Of a DNA stretch of 64,000 bases, positions 31,823 to 45,700 are shown in pieces. Source of the stretch: Siniperca chuatsi (taxonomy: Eukaryota; Chordata; Actinopteri; Centrarchiformes; Sinipercidae); the NCBI RefSeq assembly GCF_020085105.1, contig NC_058052.1:12691233-12755232 (forward strand), written 5' to 3'. A program made the translations under genes and the position numbers. Position 1 is the first letter of the stretch. Every line of letters starts with the position of its first letter. Below the pieces are notes generated by a model. The model had not been told where the DNA came from. It saw only the letters and a program-made list of their open reading frames with translations, and ran no database searches.

Positions 31823-33137
31823 CTGTAGGCCTACAGGTAAAAGTAATCAAATTAGTCATTTCACCTCCAGGACTTTTTAAAAACAATCTGGGATAAAACA
31901 AACAGGTTTTTGTCAAACGTTCTTTCCACTTGGTTAAATTACAGTATTTCCACTAGAGACATATTGGTAAATACCAGACTACAACTTGTGTGCTAAAACG
32001 ATCCCCTACGTCACACAAACCAAACCAGAGACCAAGCGCTGTTATCTTCAAAAATCTGAAGCCAACCATTAAAAGAAAACATGAGCTGTAGTCATACAGT
32101 CACAAGATTGAGTTTAAGAATACGTACGACTTGGGTGATGGTCAACTTTTTACGGGAATTATTACTAGGAAATGGGGTCTACATTCGGCAGAGGAGGCAT
32201 CTTGTCCTCTGGGCCTAATTGGTTAACAGTCCAGACAATTACAGCATTAGTATAACAGGGTAAGGGAAAATACTATGAATAACATCGCAAAAATAGGCCT
32301 GAAATATAATATCACCAATTGGTAGTGTTAGAAATAAAAACAAGAATCCTTGTCATTTACTGCAAACATTTTTAGCTCACGATTTATTTAGACCTAATAA
32401 AAAAAAAGGCAATATAGTTGTTTATATAAATAAAACTGGCAAAGGCAATCATACAGACGCTCCCTAAATTAGTGATGTATAAAAATTAATAAATCATCAC
32501 CTAGGAGACAACACGTCATTGTGCCAGTGAAAACCAATATGAGACACAAATGGCCACCATGAATTTGACCTGGTTGACACAGATACCTGTTGCAGAGCAA
32601 ATAGTACCAGGATATGTTAATATCCAGGTATGTCTCCCTTCCTGGAAGAAGTGATCTTTAAAAGATGTCAGTTAAAAACAAATTACACTGGGCATAACAC
32701 AGAAGACACCAGTAGTTTTATTAAATAACTGGCTGTCCCTGACGCATTTGTTTGAAATAGCCACTTTATCATTGTTTTACAAAAATTGACAGACAATTCA
32801 GCAACTCAGACATATGAATTAAGGGACCAAGTACAATTTATACCAAGCTAAATTATTATATCAAATCAATGACAGCTGCTTTTGTTGAGCTTACTTTGTA
32901 GCCAAACTACTAGGTCTACAATAATGGCATAGGAAGGAAGAAGGGGGAAAAAAAGGTCATTGTTAAAGTCTAACCTGTTCCTCAGTTTGTAGAGATGTGT
33001 AAATGTTTACACAAACAACTCTGCTAAGAAGTAATCCAAACGAGCAAATTTACATTTAGGGTTAACATTACAAATCTGTGATCCCCTGAAGGTCTGATGT
33101 TGAGTTTAAGGGTCTTCGAGGTAACTGGTTTATCGGG

Positions 33138-33361
33138 TTTAGTCTTAAACAGCATTAAGTCTTAAACAGCATTGTCTAAAGATGTAACACTACACTTATG
33201 TAAAGGCTAGTAATATGGATAGTATAAAAGGTGAAGCAAGGCGTTGAATGTTTGGAATGCTGAAATGTTGCAGCCAATAAACCAACTAACTTGTCAATGG
33301 GAGCTGGAGTTTGTTCATAACCTTACAATAAATGCAATCATAACCTTACAATAAACGCAAC
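33138..33361. repeat. Two short tandem duplications in fam135a intron 1
   Basis: AGTCTTAAACAGCATT is repeated twice at about 33139-33171, and a 23-bp unit beginning CATAACCTTACAATAAA is repeated at 33316-33338 and 33339-33361 with two differences. Both look like recent slippage-type duplications. Confidence 0.85.
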
Positions 33362-33973
33362 ATTGTCATTTGGAAAAAGCCACAGCAATGCAAAATGGCA
33401 CATTTCCCTAACCAAATTCCGACAATCGCTGATAAGGAAATCTAACTGGCATGTAAGACAATTCAATGCAACAGCCCACTCGGAGAAAGTAAAATTAACA
33501 CATCTAACTAATCTTATTAAAATATATATATATATATATGGCATTTACAGACAGACAGCAGGTGGTTTCTTCTTTTAAAAAGGGGAACCTTGACGTCAAC
33601 AATTAAACCCCAAAACTGATCCAGACCAGTTTAGAAAACAGCTGTTTAAGTTATAACCGCTACATGGTTTTGGTGCTATTAACGTGGGTAACTATTAACG
33701 AGTCAGTGAGTGAGTGAAGTGGTAAAGATGTCCAGCTGATCGGCAGAATCTCGGCAAGATTACCTGTGGGTTACAGGTGGGAAGCTACCAAAGCAACGTT
33801 TTGGGCCCACAAAAGGTCAGCAACGATCCGACAAAGACATAACAGACCGACGAAAAAAAGTCTAACTTGATAGCCAGATAGCTAATAGTAACACTTAGCG
33901 TAATGTTAGCCACCCACAGAACAGTTGTCACCGGGTCTAACATTAGCCGCACAGGCAAGCAAACGATACTCAC

Positions 33974-34060
33974 CATTGCGTTGGCAAGCTAACATTAGCT
34001 AGCTAACCAACGTTAGCTTCAATTTCAGTTCTCGTCGTCCTTTCACTGTAAGGTGCTGAC
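33974..34060 (-). other. Probable non-coding first exon and promoter of fam135a
   Basis: A strong minus-strand donor (GCAATG followed by GTGAGTATC) ends at 33974 and is the natural partner of the 5' UTR acceptor at 31822. The region 33880-34260 has more CpG than its surroundings and repeated AACGTTAGC/GCTAGC words, like the frmd1 upstream region. No TATA box. The transcription start is not placed; the right end given here is nominal. Confidence 0.45.
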
Positions 34061-34358
34061 AGAAAACACTACTTTGCTGACTGTTTCACTTCCTAGTCTA
34101 GCTAATGTTATCGGAGAAACGCCCTTAAAAGGATACACAGAGTACACTGGCCATGTATCTCTCTAAACAGTGCCGTTTGCTAGCCATCGAGCTAACTGCT
34201 CAATCTGAAGAGCTGACAGTAGACGCTGCTCCAGCTGCACGCTGACGAACATTTAACTGCGCGTGCTGCACATACCAGAGGCGCAGTTGACGCCACATAC
34301 AAAATTGCTACCTGTAAATGGCACATTGAAGAGTTGAATAAATGCAATATTGGGCAAT

Positions 34359-34452
34359 AATAACAACAACAACAATAATAATTATTATTATAAATATTAT
34401 TATTATTATAATGACTATTATATAAAATATTATTAATATTATTATTATTATA
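34359..34452. repeat. AAT/AAC trinucleotide microsatellite
   Basis: Interrupted (AAT)n, (AAC)n and (ATT)n units; the Asn/Tyr-rich frames over it are artefacts. Confidence 0.95.
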
Positions 34453-36147
34453 TCCCAATTACGCTGTTGAACACCTAAAGTTTGGCCTTTGGCATTTCTG
34501 GTGGAGCTTTTTCAAAATAATTGGGCTAATTCTTAGTAGATTATAAAATACGTTTTAATATTTAAACCTATTCACATCTTGTGATACTATGCATGTCATT
34601 TATTATGAGTAGGTTTTTAAAAAGTGCTTGTGAACTACTACTACATAGCTTTGTGTTGTTAGGCCCATTGGGTATAGGCCAGTCAAGGCTGTGTAGGTGG
34701 ATGTATCTGACATGCTTTTCTATGGCTTGTGCATTTTCTTCCCTGCCTGTATGCCTGAGTTGGCAGACCTACTGTGATTTGGCTTAACGCAACCTGCCAA
34801 CAAAAGAGAACTTACATGCTGTTCTCTACAGTATGTGCTGTGAGTTCTGGGTCTGATAAGTCAAATTTCATGTATCAGCGCTTCTAGAGGGCAATCAATT
34901 TATCACTTTATTAAACAAGTGAAGAATAGCAGGATATGGGGAGGAAATGTGAGGGAGGGACATTAATGTACAATCAGCACTTTCATTTCTTATTTCCCTG
35001 CAGTAACATTTCCAAATTCTTAAAGCACATTGCCTGTGAAAATATCATGAAAGCTGGGTTTCCTGGTAATAAACAATGCATTTCCACAGATTCTGGATGT
35101 TATCACTACAATAAAAAATACAAGTCCTACACCTTGTTTCAGGAATTGCCTCCTTAAAAAAGGAGTTTTTTTTTCTGCCTCTTGGCCTGACGGAGCAAAC
35201 ACAGCTTGAATTGCTTCTTAGTCAGCGTCTCTTGATTTTCAGTTTGGACTGCAGTGGAAACAATGTTGTTCGAATACCCTGCAACCATAGAAATCACAGA
35301 GAATGTAGGTCCCAAGAGTGCTGGGCAAATAAAGCCAACACAGAGTAACATTTGCAGCTAATTTACTTGGTATTACTTATGGTACACAATCATGAAAATA
35401 GATCTACAAATGTGATTCAATACTGTGATTATGTGCTTAAAGAAACATTAGCATTAAATCCAAGGTGGGTGCAGGAGAACTCCAGTGGAATGTAAAGTTG
35501 ACACTGTGGAGACTGTTAACTCACTCCCCCAAATAAATTACAACAGTCAAGACTATAAGAGATCCCTCATTGTAACCTGAGGTTCTTCACTCCTGTTGAG
35601 GGAGCAACTATCTAGGCTCTTGTTCTCTCCTGGAAGTCAATCTGTTGAAACATCCAGCAGCAGGTGTTTTTTTTTTTTCATTTCCAGATCAAGCCATGAA
35701 ATGGGTGGAGTCAAGAGGTAAATCATGTACTTGTTAGTGACCTTGTGATTAATGTGACATGTAATTGATGCCAATACTGTCTGAAAGTTTTAATTCTACA
35801 GTGACAGCCATAGTGCAAACTAATACATTTCTCACTCAAAGTGCATGTTATGGTTAAGGGTTTATTTTTTCTGATTGCATTTCAGAAATATCCTTCTGTA
35901 CTCATTGTGCTGCTGCTATGTGATCCCACAATATCTTTGCACAGGACTTCATTCTCAGAGTAAGTAGTCGTCTGCACAGCAAGGTGCAATTGGTGAGATA
36001 ATGTTAACAAAGAAAGACAAAATAACGTGAACATTTCTTCACGTTCGCTTGCATGTCAATCATCAATCATTGTACTTGTGACTGCTGTTCCTCGTTGTTG
36101 AAGAGACAAACTCTGCTAATTGATATTCATTTATATAGGGCACATAT

Positions 36148-36155
36148 TATATAAA
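36148..36155 (+). promoter_or_regulatory. TATA box of col9a1 long-form promoter
   Basis: TATATAAA lies 92 bases upstream of the chosen start codon. Transcription starting about 30 bases downstream would make ATG 36240 the first ATG of the mRNA, excluding the in-frame ATG at 36174. This decides the start used in the long-form model. Confidence 0.5.
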
Positions 36156-36239
36156 CTACATTGTTTCTTTTCCATGAGGCTTTTACATTATTTTGTCTTC
36201 CCTCCATACAAACTGCTGGTCTTATCTATATTGTATGAC

Positions 36240-36644
36240 ATGTATCCTGTGTGGGTCTGTGTAGCAGCACTTACATTGCTGGGTAAGGGAGTCCAGCTGT
36301 GTGCCTGTATGTAGATTGAGCGGGGCACTAGTATAATGTTATAAATATAATATTCCAGTATCAACCATGAGTCATACATTTGAACAATGTCGAATGTTTA
36401 ATACAATGCTGGCACCCTGCTTGGCAAATGGAAAAAGGAAGAATCTGTTGTATGTGAACCATTTATTCAAACTTGATAAAGACCTTTAACTTCCTGTCCA
36501 GATGTGTAAAAACTGGAGCAAATCTAGAGCTAAAGTGTTAAAGAGAAAACCACGAACAGCCAGAGATAGCCTAATATTTATTTAAGGCAGTGGCACAGCT
36601 TTTCAAACACTGAGCTTTTATTTCCTCCCCACAACACACACACC

Positions 36645-36717
<73 letters not shown>

Positions 36718-39700
36718 GGACCTGGACTACTAACGCTGCTTTCTGTTTTCATCTTGCAGCTGTGCAATTTTCATCTCAAGTTGGTATTCATAGGGAGCAG
36801 CAGACCATGTGCCCTCAGATCAACTTCGGGGAGGATCATTTCCCAGGTGGATTCACAAAAACTAAGCACAGTTTTTATTTGCTTGACGTTTGCCCTGCCC
36901 ATACCAGAAAATAACTACATAATATTAGTCCTATGAAAGAATATATATTACAGTAAAACTTACAAATATCATGCAGATGCTGTATGTTTGTGAAACTGTA
37001 AAAGATCATCTCATGATACCATAGCTTTTTTTAAAAAAGAGAGAAAACGATACAGTCTATTGTTTGGCACTTAATTGTAAACACTTGAAGAATCATAACA
37101 CTTACATGACTTCAAAGAGGATTTTGCATTTAACCACTCCTTTGTCCCTGTTCGCTTTAGGATTTTATATTATGTCCCAGTTCCACATTGCTGAGCTGGC
37201 AAGAAGGGGAACTGTTAAAAAGGTTACTGGATCATCTCCTCAGCACGTTGCTTATCAAATAGGCCCAGCATTCAACTTCAGAATCAGCACGAGGTAAGCT
37301 GCAGGCCGTTAAAATGGAGTTGCATGAGTGAACACTGACACCCAGTGGTTGAGCTGGTATTACACCATTTACCCTGTCCATGGTCCTGAACAACAAAGAC
37401 CCTGTCTGCACCATCGCATTCCTTCTGTAATACAACTTAAAAATATACTGCACAAGTATGACATTGTATATATGATTTGACCATTATAAATAGAATATAG
37501 TAGATTATACAATTATTGTTCAGTTTGCAGGAGAGTATCACACACATCATAAATCTTTATTGGAATATTGATTTTTCCTCGAAGGTATAACCTGGGGGTT
37601 AATAATAGTCCACCCTCTATGCTTCAGATCAGCTTATCCCTCGGGACTGCCTGAGGAGTTTGCGTTTGTGGCCGTGCTGCGCATGAGTGACAGCACCATC
37701 AATAAAAAGTGGAATATCTGGCAAATGCAGGATGTGAATGACAACGAGCAGCTGGCCGTCAGACTCAACGGAGAGTTTAAGTCTCTGGAGTTTACCTTCA
37801 CAGCGCTGGACGCCGGGAGGCAGACTGTTGTTTTCAGCCCCCTGGCTTTTCTTTTCAATGATCAGTGGCACAGAGTCCTGCTTGATGTCAGCAGGGGCTC
37901 CGTTACCCTTTTCGTGGACTGTGTCATGATCGGTTCTCAGAGTATGCCACCCCGACAAAAAGTCAGTGTGGATGGCTTCACGTTGATAGGAAAGCTCAAG
38001 GACAACCCAGTGATTGCAATTCCGGTACGTCTGTTATAGCACTGAGTACAACTTTTGCAACTAAAGCAAGGCCTATAAATTTCTGAAATTTTAGAAAGGC
38101 TAATTCTACCACAGTATACAGCATTAAACTGTATCACCCACTTTCAGAGCCACAAACGATCCCTGGACACATCACCTAGGGGAGGGAGATTGGGTGGAAA
38201 GTAATCACGTTCTACAAGCACTATATTAAAGCAGGAACACTGGTAGACAACATTATTTGACAATTTCCATTTTGTGGCACTTGATACCCTTATTCCATTA
38301 GATTTCAAAGAGAAACATTCAGCCTGCTTTCTTCTTGACTGAAATCATGCGATGCCTCTTCATTCAATTTAGCTACTTAAAGTTTAGGCTACATGCAAAA
38401 TGTAGAATGAGCTCATACAACATGATGACTTGTTAGAGCTTTTACCAGTGTGACATATTTTCTGACTGATATATAATGACTGAATTAATTATCATTATTT
38501 AAAAACATCTTACTTACTGCAGCAGTAATGTTGACACTGGAGAAGGAAAGACCATCGATTGTTTATAGATTATCTCACTTTTGATTCATATAGACCCTCG
38601 CCTGTTTAAACATGTATCATAAGGTGAGGAGTTTCTGTAGGTTTTCTTAGGGGGGTCCTTGGCATGCAAAAGTTTTGGAATCCCTGTGTTTTCTCACCCT
38701 CCTGTTTGGTTTGTCTGTGACATTGTTCAGTAGTTTAAGTCTGCCGTCTCCCCATTCAGGCTTTACCTACAAATATGTGGAATTTGTTGCAGGTTGTGGC
38801 GAAGAATACGAGCTGTGCACAGACAGTGCCACACCATGCAGCTCAGGTGCATGGTTTCCAAAGATTCAGGGGTCTTCGTTGTGCACAATTACGCACGAAA
38901 ACATATCCTGACATGATTTAATATTTACCAGCTTTATTAACCACATTATAAGTCCTATATAGGCGTTTAAAGCCCACAGTAATGTTGCGATAATGAGACA
39001 CAGACTGTAACTAATGTGTTGTGCAAGCATAGCCTGCTTTCTGCTTTTTATCGTATGCTGCAGAAAATCCAGACTTGGGGCTTAATCGTTAATGGAAAGA
39101 GCATCTGTTATGGTGATGTTGTGCTAATCTATTATTTTCCTTCATTTATTTATAAAGTTTGAACTCCAGTCAATGCTGATTCACTGCGACGTGATGCGAG
39201 CCCGGACCGAGGCTTGTTATGACCTCCCGGCCAGGACATCGGTAAGAAGAATTAAAATAACATAAGTTTGAGGTCTCAGACCACCGGTTATAAACTTTAA
39301 GTATTGGTTTTGCTGGATGAGCCTAATTTGCTGTTAATGGAGAGGGAAATAAAATCAAGCAGCATCCAAACTGTGTCTTTAATTTCTGCTCCCCTTGTCC
39401 CCATATAGTCGTCCCCAGAGATGATCGATGATTAGAGTGCGAACTTAAATTTGTCACACCTAAACTATAGTTTGAATAAAATCATTTTGGGTCAGAGCAG
39501 AGGTTAAATAACCCGCTGACTCTGCCTATTGGTGGTGTCTGTGCCGTGGCCCCTCCCCCGCGGTGTCCCCCTTGCAAATCCTCCAATCCCTTCCTGTAAC
39601 CAAACATTGTATGAATATACATGAGCCCCTGATAGCTGTGGGACCTTGGTCTAGATAGCTGAAGCGGATTCAGTTGGGTTGTTTTGTCGGGGGCTCCTTC

Positions 39701-42700
39701 AACCCAACAAATCCCAGAGCAAGGACTACTTTTACCTTTCCTGCTCACGGGGAGATCATGGCTCGGGCCCCCAGCGTTAGAGGGCCACTTGTGGTTCTGC
39801 TTCTGCAACTTGTCCTTATCTGCTCCGCTCAAGTAAGACTTATTATGTTTCTCTCTCTCTCTTGTCTCTCTATATTTTCTCTATAGACTGATGTGACAGA
39901 GGTGCAGGTGAGTGTTCTCCTTGTGCTCATGCTAAATAACAAAGTTTCATTTGACCTACAATTGTTGCTCAGATTGTTTTATCTAGTAAAGTTATTGGAC
40001 ATCTGTCACGGAAAAAACGTCAGGGATGCGACTTTTGTCTGGAGTCTCCTTTTTAAACTTTAATTTTTGAAAAGTGCTATCTTAACTTGAAGAATTCTGC
40101 AATCAGAAATCAGCCCTATGGGCTGCAAGCTATTTCAGTGTATGTATGTATTAATGTCTAATGTCAACTTACAAAAAGTCGGTGCACCTGTTCTCATTTT
40201 TTTCACATTGTCTCTGTAGCAGTATGTCAATATAAAAAATGGCAACAAATTGGTAGGGTTGATATTAGAAATTAAGCTGATATATTCTTATTATATTATT
40301 GTTATTATTTTATTCAGAGGGGCCAAGGACCTGCTGGCCCTCCTGGACCTGCAGGTGTCCCAGGAATTGATGGCATTGCTGTAAGTGCTATCAGATCTGT
40401 AACATTGTCCATATAATGTGCCAAATATCTTGCAAATAGTTCACAATTTGCTCATCTTAAAGCATTAAATCTCTTTTGTTTCAGGGGGAAAGGGGAGCCG
40501 ATGGCGAGGATGGTCTTCCTGTAACTATAACATTTAATAATAAATTAAAATGATGTATTGCATTGCTTTTCATTATAGGGCTTTTCACTGAGTTGTGTGC
40601 TTATGTGGAACTTTTGTTTTTAGGGACCTGATGGAGATGCAGGTAAACCCGGCTCTTCAGGATTACCCGGAATTCCTGGAAATGATGTGAGTACTCTTTT
40701 ATATTTTATATATTTGGTGTTTGCTGCATTGTTGGCCACAGCAAGGTCACCACAAGCCTGCAAGCGGGTGGAACTATCCCACTACATAGGCTATGTTCGC
40801 ACTTATTGGTCTTGTAGAGTGGGCGGTGAAATTTCAGATTTAGTAGGGGATCTTGGGGAAATGTGTGCAAAAATGTGAGGAATTTATTAAACAGGATGAA
40901 CAAATCCAGATTTCCTTTGTAACAGGGTAAACCAGGGCCCGAGTGTAATTAACTTTGCTCCCTTCAGAGTTTAAAGGAGGGTTAGGAAAACATCCAAACA
41001 TAATACTGGTGCTGATGATAGATTGACAAAGAGGGGCTGTAGGTGAGTTCACCTTAAAGGTTTATTTCAACAATCCTTCAGAATGTGTTGTTATAAACTA
41101 TTATAAAAATGTACATTTTACAATTCATTGCCTGCGTTATACCTTGATACATCCCTACCAGGATTCTGAAAACAATAGCAGCTTTGTTGGCTGGCCGCTG
41201 TTGGTATCTCCCGTTGAGAATCCTCAAAACAGTGTGGAATGATTTCTTTCAGTGCGCTTGTTTGAAATGAGCCAGAGGAATGTTGCTGTCTGCTTAGTTT
41301 GCAGTCTGAGAGTTTTGCCCTCTGCCCTGGTGCTGACTTTTTCTGTGTGTCTGTTAAATTGCACACGCACTCATGGACATCATGACATGTTAGAAACCGG
41401 AGCTTTAATCTCAATGTGACTGACGAACATGAAGCTGCAGTGCAGTATATTTTGAAGCACATTAGAGGAGGGTGTTGTAGTCAAGTTAATCCCACTTATG
41501 AATACACAGGACTCCTCCCACTGGAGTATGGTTGTGTTATGATGATGTAACATATGGAGATCTGATGCTGAATTTAGAAATATTGACAGAGAGGGGGGGG
41601 AAGTATTGCCTACTGAGGTAGAAGGTACATTTAACTTTCAAATATAAGGTGGAAATATATAGGTGCTGAAGTACTGGGAGTTTTGTTATAATGTATTAGT
41701 TAAGCATGATGTCTCTTCTCTGCAGGGTTTGACGGGCCCTATTGGAGATCCTGGGCCCGACGGTCCCCCCGGACAGAAAGTGAGTGACTAATGAGCCTTT
41801 GCTTTCCTGCTTCAGAGACTGTCAGTGAAATGGTGCCAAGCTGCTGTCCAGTCTTTTGGCATGGCAGCGAGAGCCGCAGTGCATAAACCAATTCCTCATG
41901 ACAAATGAGACTTAATCCTGCAAGTCTTCTGTGTAATCTCCGTGGGGAATGAAGCCCCAACATCGGCCCTCATTAGGCTAAACATTGCTGGGTCAAGTGT
42001 GCCCAGCTCAGTCATGTGATGAGCTGGAGGAATGTTAACTCGGACCGTCTGCAGGCTCACACAGCTCAATTTTATCTGAACACAGTGCTTCAGTATTTGT
42101 TTCAACACCTGTCTGTGTATCTAATGTATTTATTGATCTTCATCCTTTAGGGTGAACCTGGAAAACCTGGACCTCGTGGAGCAGCTGTGAGTAGCATTTC
42201 CTCCAAGGATCAGATCAACCATGACCAACTGGAAATGATATATAAGTGTTTCTAGTCTTGTGTACACCAAATTATATATATCACACTGAGTCATACTGTA
42301 TGTCTCTCTTTAGGGTGTTGGGCCAGATGGACCCCCCGTAAGTAATTTGTTTATGCTACACAATCACTGCCACAGTTTATATTAAATGTTTTTAGTCTTT
42401 ATCAAAAATGTGTTAATATTGAATACTTGAAACCTGTGACTTTGAACAGGGACCACCCGGGCCTGGAGGACTTTCAGGTGAAGTGGGAAAAGCTGGACCA
42501 CTTGTGAGTAGAGACAGAGCAATGGACTTTTACTCGGTTTTAAATTAGGACTACAGGCTAGAAAATACACTGCAGCATCAAATTCTACCAGCATGAGCAT
42601 TGAAGTGGAGGTATGCTACCACTGGCCAAGGACAGATAAGATGTGATAACAAAAAATTGAAAGTCATTCCAAGCTGAAATGAAAAATACTGTATGTAGGT

Positions 42701-45700
42701 GATGCCAATTTCACTGGATTCACCAGCATCATTTAAACCTTCTACAGATGATTTCAAATATCTTCCATCATTACAAAGTCTTAATTTGATTCATATAAAC
42801 ACAATGTATCTGTACTGTACAGCACTATATACTGTAGTGTCAATAAACTAGAGAAAGAGGTACAGCCCCTGAACCCTCACAAATCTATGATAAAACACGT
42901 TGATGTTTAAACATTGTTGTGTCAAATTGAAGACAGATAGATTCAGTATTTTATTTCACAAATTCTGAGATGTTTTAGAAATGGATTTACGGCAAGAAAG
43001 TCAACACAAAATCTAAAATATTCAGCTTTTCATCTGACTAAATTGCCTCTGGGTAATTTTCATTGGTACTTTATAACCCAGAATTTATATTTACATTATA
43101 GGTTGATTTATTTTTATTCTAATTTTGCCCTAGGGCTAAAGTTGTCAGCACCAGCTTACATTTGATTTCAAAGCAGTGATTTTGGATATACAGTTAGGGT
43201 TGCAATCTGGGTTTAGCTCTCAATGTGTCATAGTACATTTAAATTAGCATCACCTCTTACTACACATGAAAATATGGACTTACAAAGTAAAAATAGCAAC
43301 TTAAAATTCCCCTGTAAGAGTATTTGCACATATAACAGGTGTGCTAACTAAACTTAACTTTATTTGCAGACTTGAAGAAAAAATCAAATTGTATTCAGTG
43401 ATCAGCGGTATTGGGCGGTGGAGAGCCCAATGCATTTATTCTCTTTGTGTAGCTTTTGACACATTTTATGTCTTTCCACAGGGGGCCATGGGTGTGAGAG
43501 GGCCACAGGGACCCCGTGGACCAACAGGGCCCAGAGTAAGTGACACAAGATTTGCAAATGATTACATTTGACTTTATATTTCACAAGGGAAGGAGCATCA
43601 TGCAGCCATGAAATGAACTGGGCCTTGTTAGTGATGCCACCGCTGCACACTGCCGTCCTTCCTCCAGTGATTTACAAGCTCCTTATGATAATGATGATGT
43701 TGATCAGTTACAATATAAAACTGTAAACTTGTATTTTCTCTAAATTTCAGGGTGCAGCTGGAATGCTAGGCAGTGCCGACCTGGTAAAGCTTCCTTTTCT
43801 GGAGATTGTAAATTACATTTTTTTTGCATAACATGTGAGGAATATTTTCTGACTTTTATGTTGTTGTTTAGTGTCCAAACTCTTGTCCGTCTGGGACCTC
43901 TGGACATCCTGGTCTTCCTGGCATGAAGGTGAGTAGCAGAGTTGAGGTGTTTTGTGTCGCACTAAAATCATGTTCGTGTCCCAAAATAGTCTTTAATGGG
44001 TGTTCCTTTTATTCTCTGCATGTTTCAAGGGCCACAAAGGTGTAAAAGGGGAAGCAGGAGAACCTGGGAAACAAGGGCACAAGGTAAAATGGGTTCAATT
44101 TAGGGGAAAATACTTGTTTGAAAACCCAAAGCCAAGTATTTCTAGTCATGTGAAATGTTCTAAACATCAACAACATTACTCACATAAAACTGCATAAATA
44201 GTTACTTAAAAACATGAATTTCCCCCTACAACTGTCACACGTGCCACATTGCCCCACATCAGAAAAATAATATGCATGATTTAAAAGTGAAGAAAGGGAT
44301 TCCCGGCACCTTTGAGACAAGTATTATTTGTGATGTTCTATTTCAAGCGGAAGCGATACATGTCTGTGTGTAATGCCTCTGAGTCCTTGTAATGCACGAA
44401 GGATGATTTATTTGAAATGATGTTCAAGCACAACTACCCTCTCCCTGTAATGTGTCTATGCACTATATAAATGGAAATGAGTCTGGGCCTATCTCCCTTT
44501 ATCACCCCGTGCCAGTTTATGATTTACTGTCAGTCTGCGCTCCGTCCCCGGGAATGATTTTCTCCTTCACTGGAAGTTTCATTTGAGGGGCCTTTTGCCT
44601 CTTTTCCACTCACAAATTCACAAATATGAATCTGAACTAAAGTTAACAATAGAATAACCAGATGTTGTGCTGGGGATGAAAGGTTATAATTTCATGATAT
44701 TGAAGAAGAATATTGAAATATAAAATAAGTATGTATTTGAAAGACAGCACATGGGACGCACAAAAGATGTGACCCAGTTACATACACAAACCACGCAATG
44801 CTTCTTTTTGTATTTGAAATAAACAGAAACAGTGATATATTCCAGTAATTACATATCACATACAACAATATCATAAAAAATCTATGGCAATAAACAAAGA
44901 CGAGATATTTTTAGCCTTTGTTTTTACTCAAACCACCAGAAATTGAAGACATTTCTTTTAATGATTCAACAGTCTGGCTGACTCATCTTCCTCTTTTTGG
45001 AGAACAAAAACATTGTCTCCATTAGAAGAAAATTAATTCTGTTTTTTTTTTGTATCAGACACCCAAGCAGAATTAAGAATATGTTCCCATTTCTCTCTTG
45101 CTCTATGATGTAAACAAATGCTGACCTGTTTTCATCGCTTTCATTTCTGTTTGGTGTGTAATATTTGATAGCAGCTATGTATTGTTTACATGCCTTAATA
45201 GCCATTTCTAATACACATAATTAAAAGAAGAAATTGCCTTTTTAATGACAGAAATTGTGTGCAGCCTCAGACCCAAACCACTATCTTACTTAATGGATAT
45301 GCCTCCTCAGGTCTACCACAGAGTCAGCGTATAAATTATTTGTAATTTGCAAAGCAGGAGAATGGTAATTTGGAGTTAAATCATCTGCTTTTGCGCCCTT
45401 GCAATCCATTAAAAAGTGGGTATTAAAGACATTTTAGAAATGGCTGCCTCATTTTCTAATTACCACAGTTCATAGGAGCAGCCTGTTGGCTGGCCGATGG
45501 GATGCCACTGGATTGCATCATATGTTTGGATGTGGTTTCACACTTACAATGTGGTTAAATTTGCTGTGTGTTTCATCTGATTGACTTCATGCTGTTTTTC
45601 TGCTCATGTTGTTTCTCCTTCATTCACTCAGGGTGAGGAGGGAGACCAGGGAAGTCCAGGGGAGGTCGGAGCTCAAGGACCAATGGTTAGATACTGGATT

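Larger units (their letters stand above)
34261..36239. other. Divergent intergenic region between fam135a and col9a1
   Basis: About 2 kb separate the fam135a first exon from the col9a1 start, the two genes being transcribed away from each other. It holds an AAT/AAC trinucleotide tract (about 34359-34452), a 65-codon minus-strand frame (35154-35351) that I do not recognise, and a SOX-type word AACAAAG at about 36007. No other gene is visible. Confidence 0.5.
36240..39907 (+). other. col9a1: col9a1 signal peptide and NC4 (thrombospondin-N-like) domain exons
   Basis: Exon 1 gives a short signal peptide, [15 protein letters not shown], joined by a split Ala codon to exon 2. Exon 2 has the conserved [15 protein letters not shown] stretch; exon 3 ends in FNFRISTR. 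Exon 4 (397 bp) carries most of the TSPN-like fold with [38 protein letters not shown] and VTLFVDC. Exon 5 has [19 protein letters not shown]. Cysteines match the human NC4 pattern. The 21-bp exon 39887-39907 (TDVTEVQ) links NC4 to the triple helix. NC4 is the basic globular head that projects from the cartilage fibril. Confidence 0.92.

Noticed and set aside
36174-36239. Upstream in-frame ATG that would lengthen the COL9A1 signal peptide
   Set aside because: It lies at or before the transcription start implied by the TATA box at 36148-36155, and the extension reads as a long unusual leader; ATG 36240 already gives a usable signal peptide.
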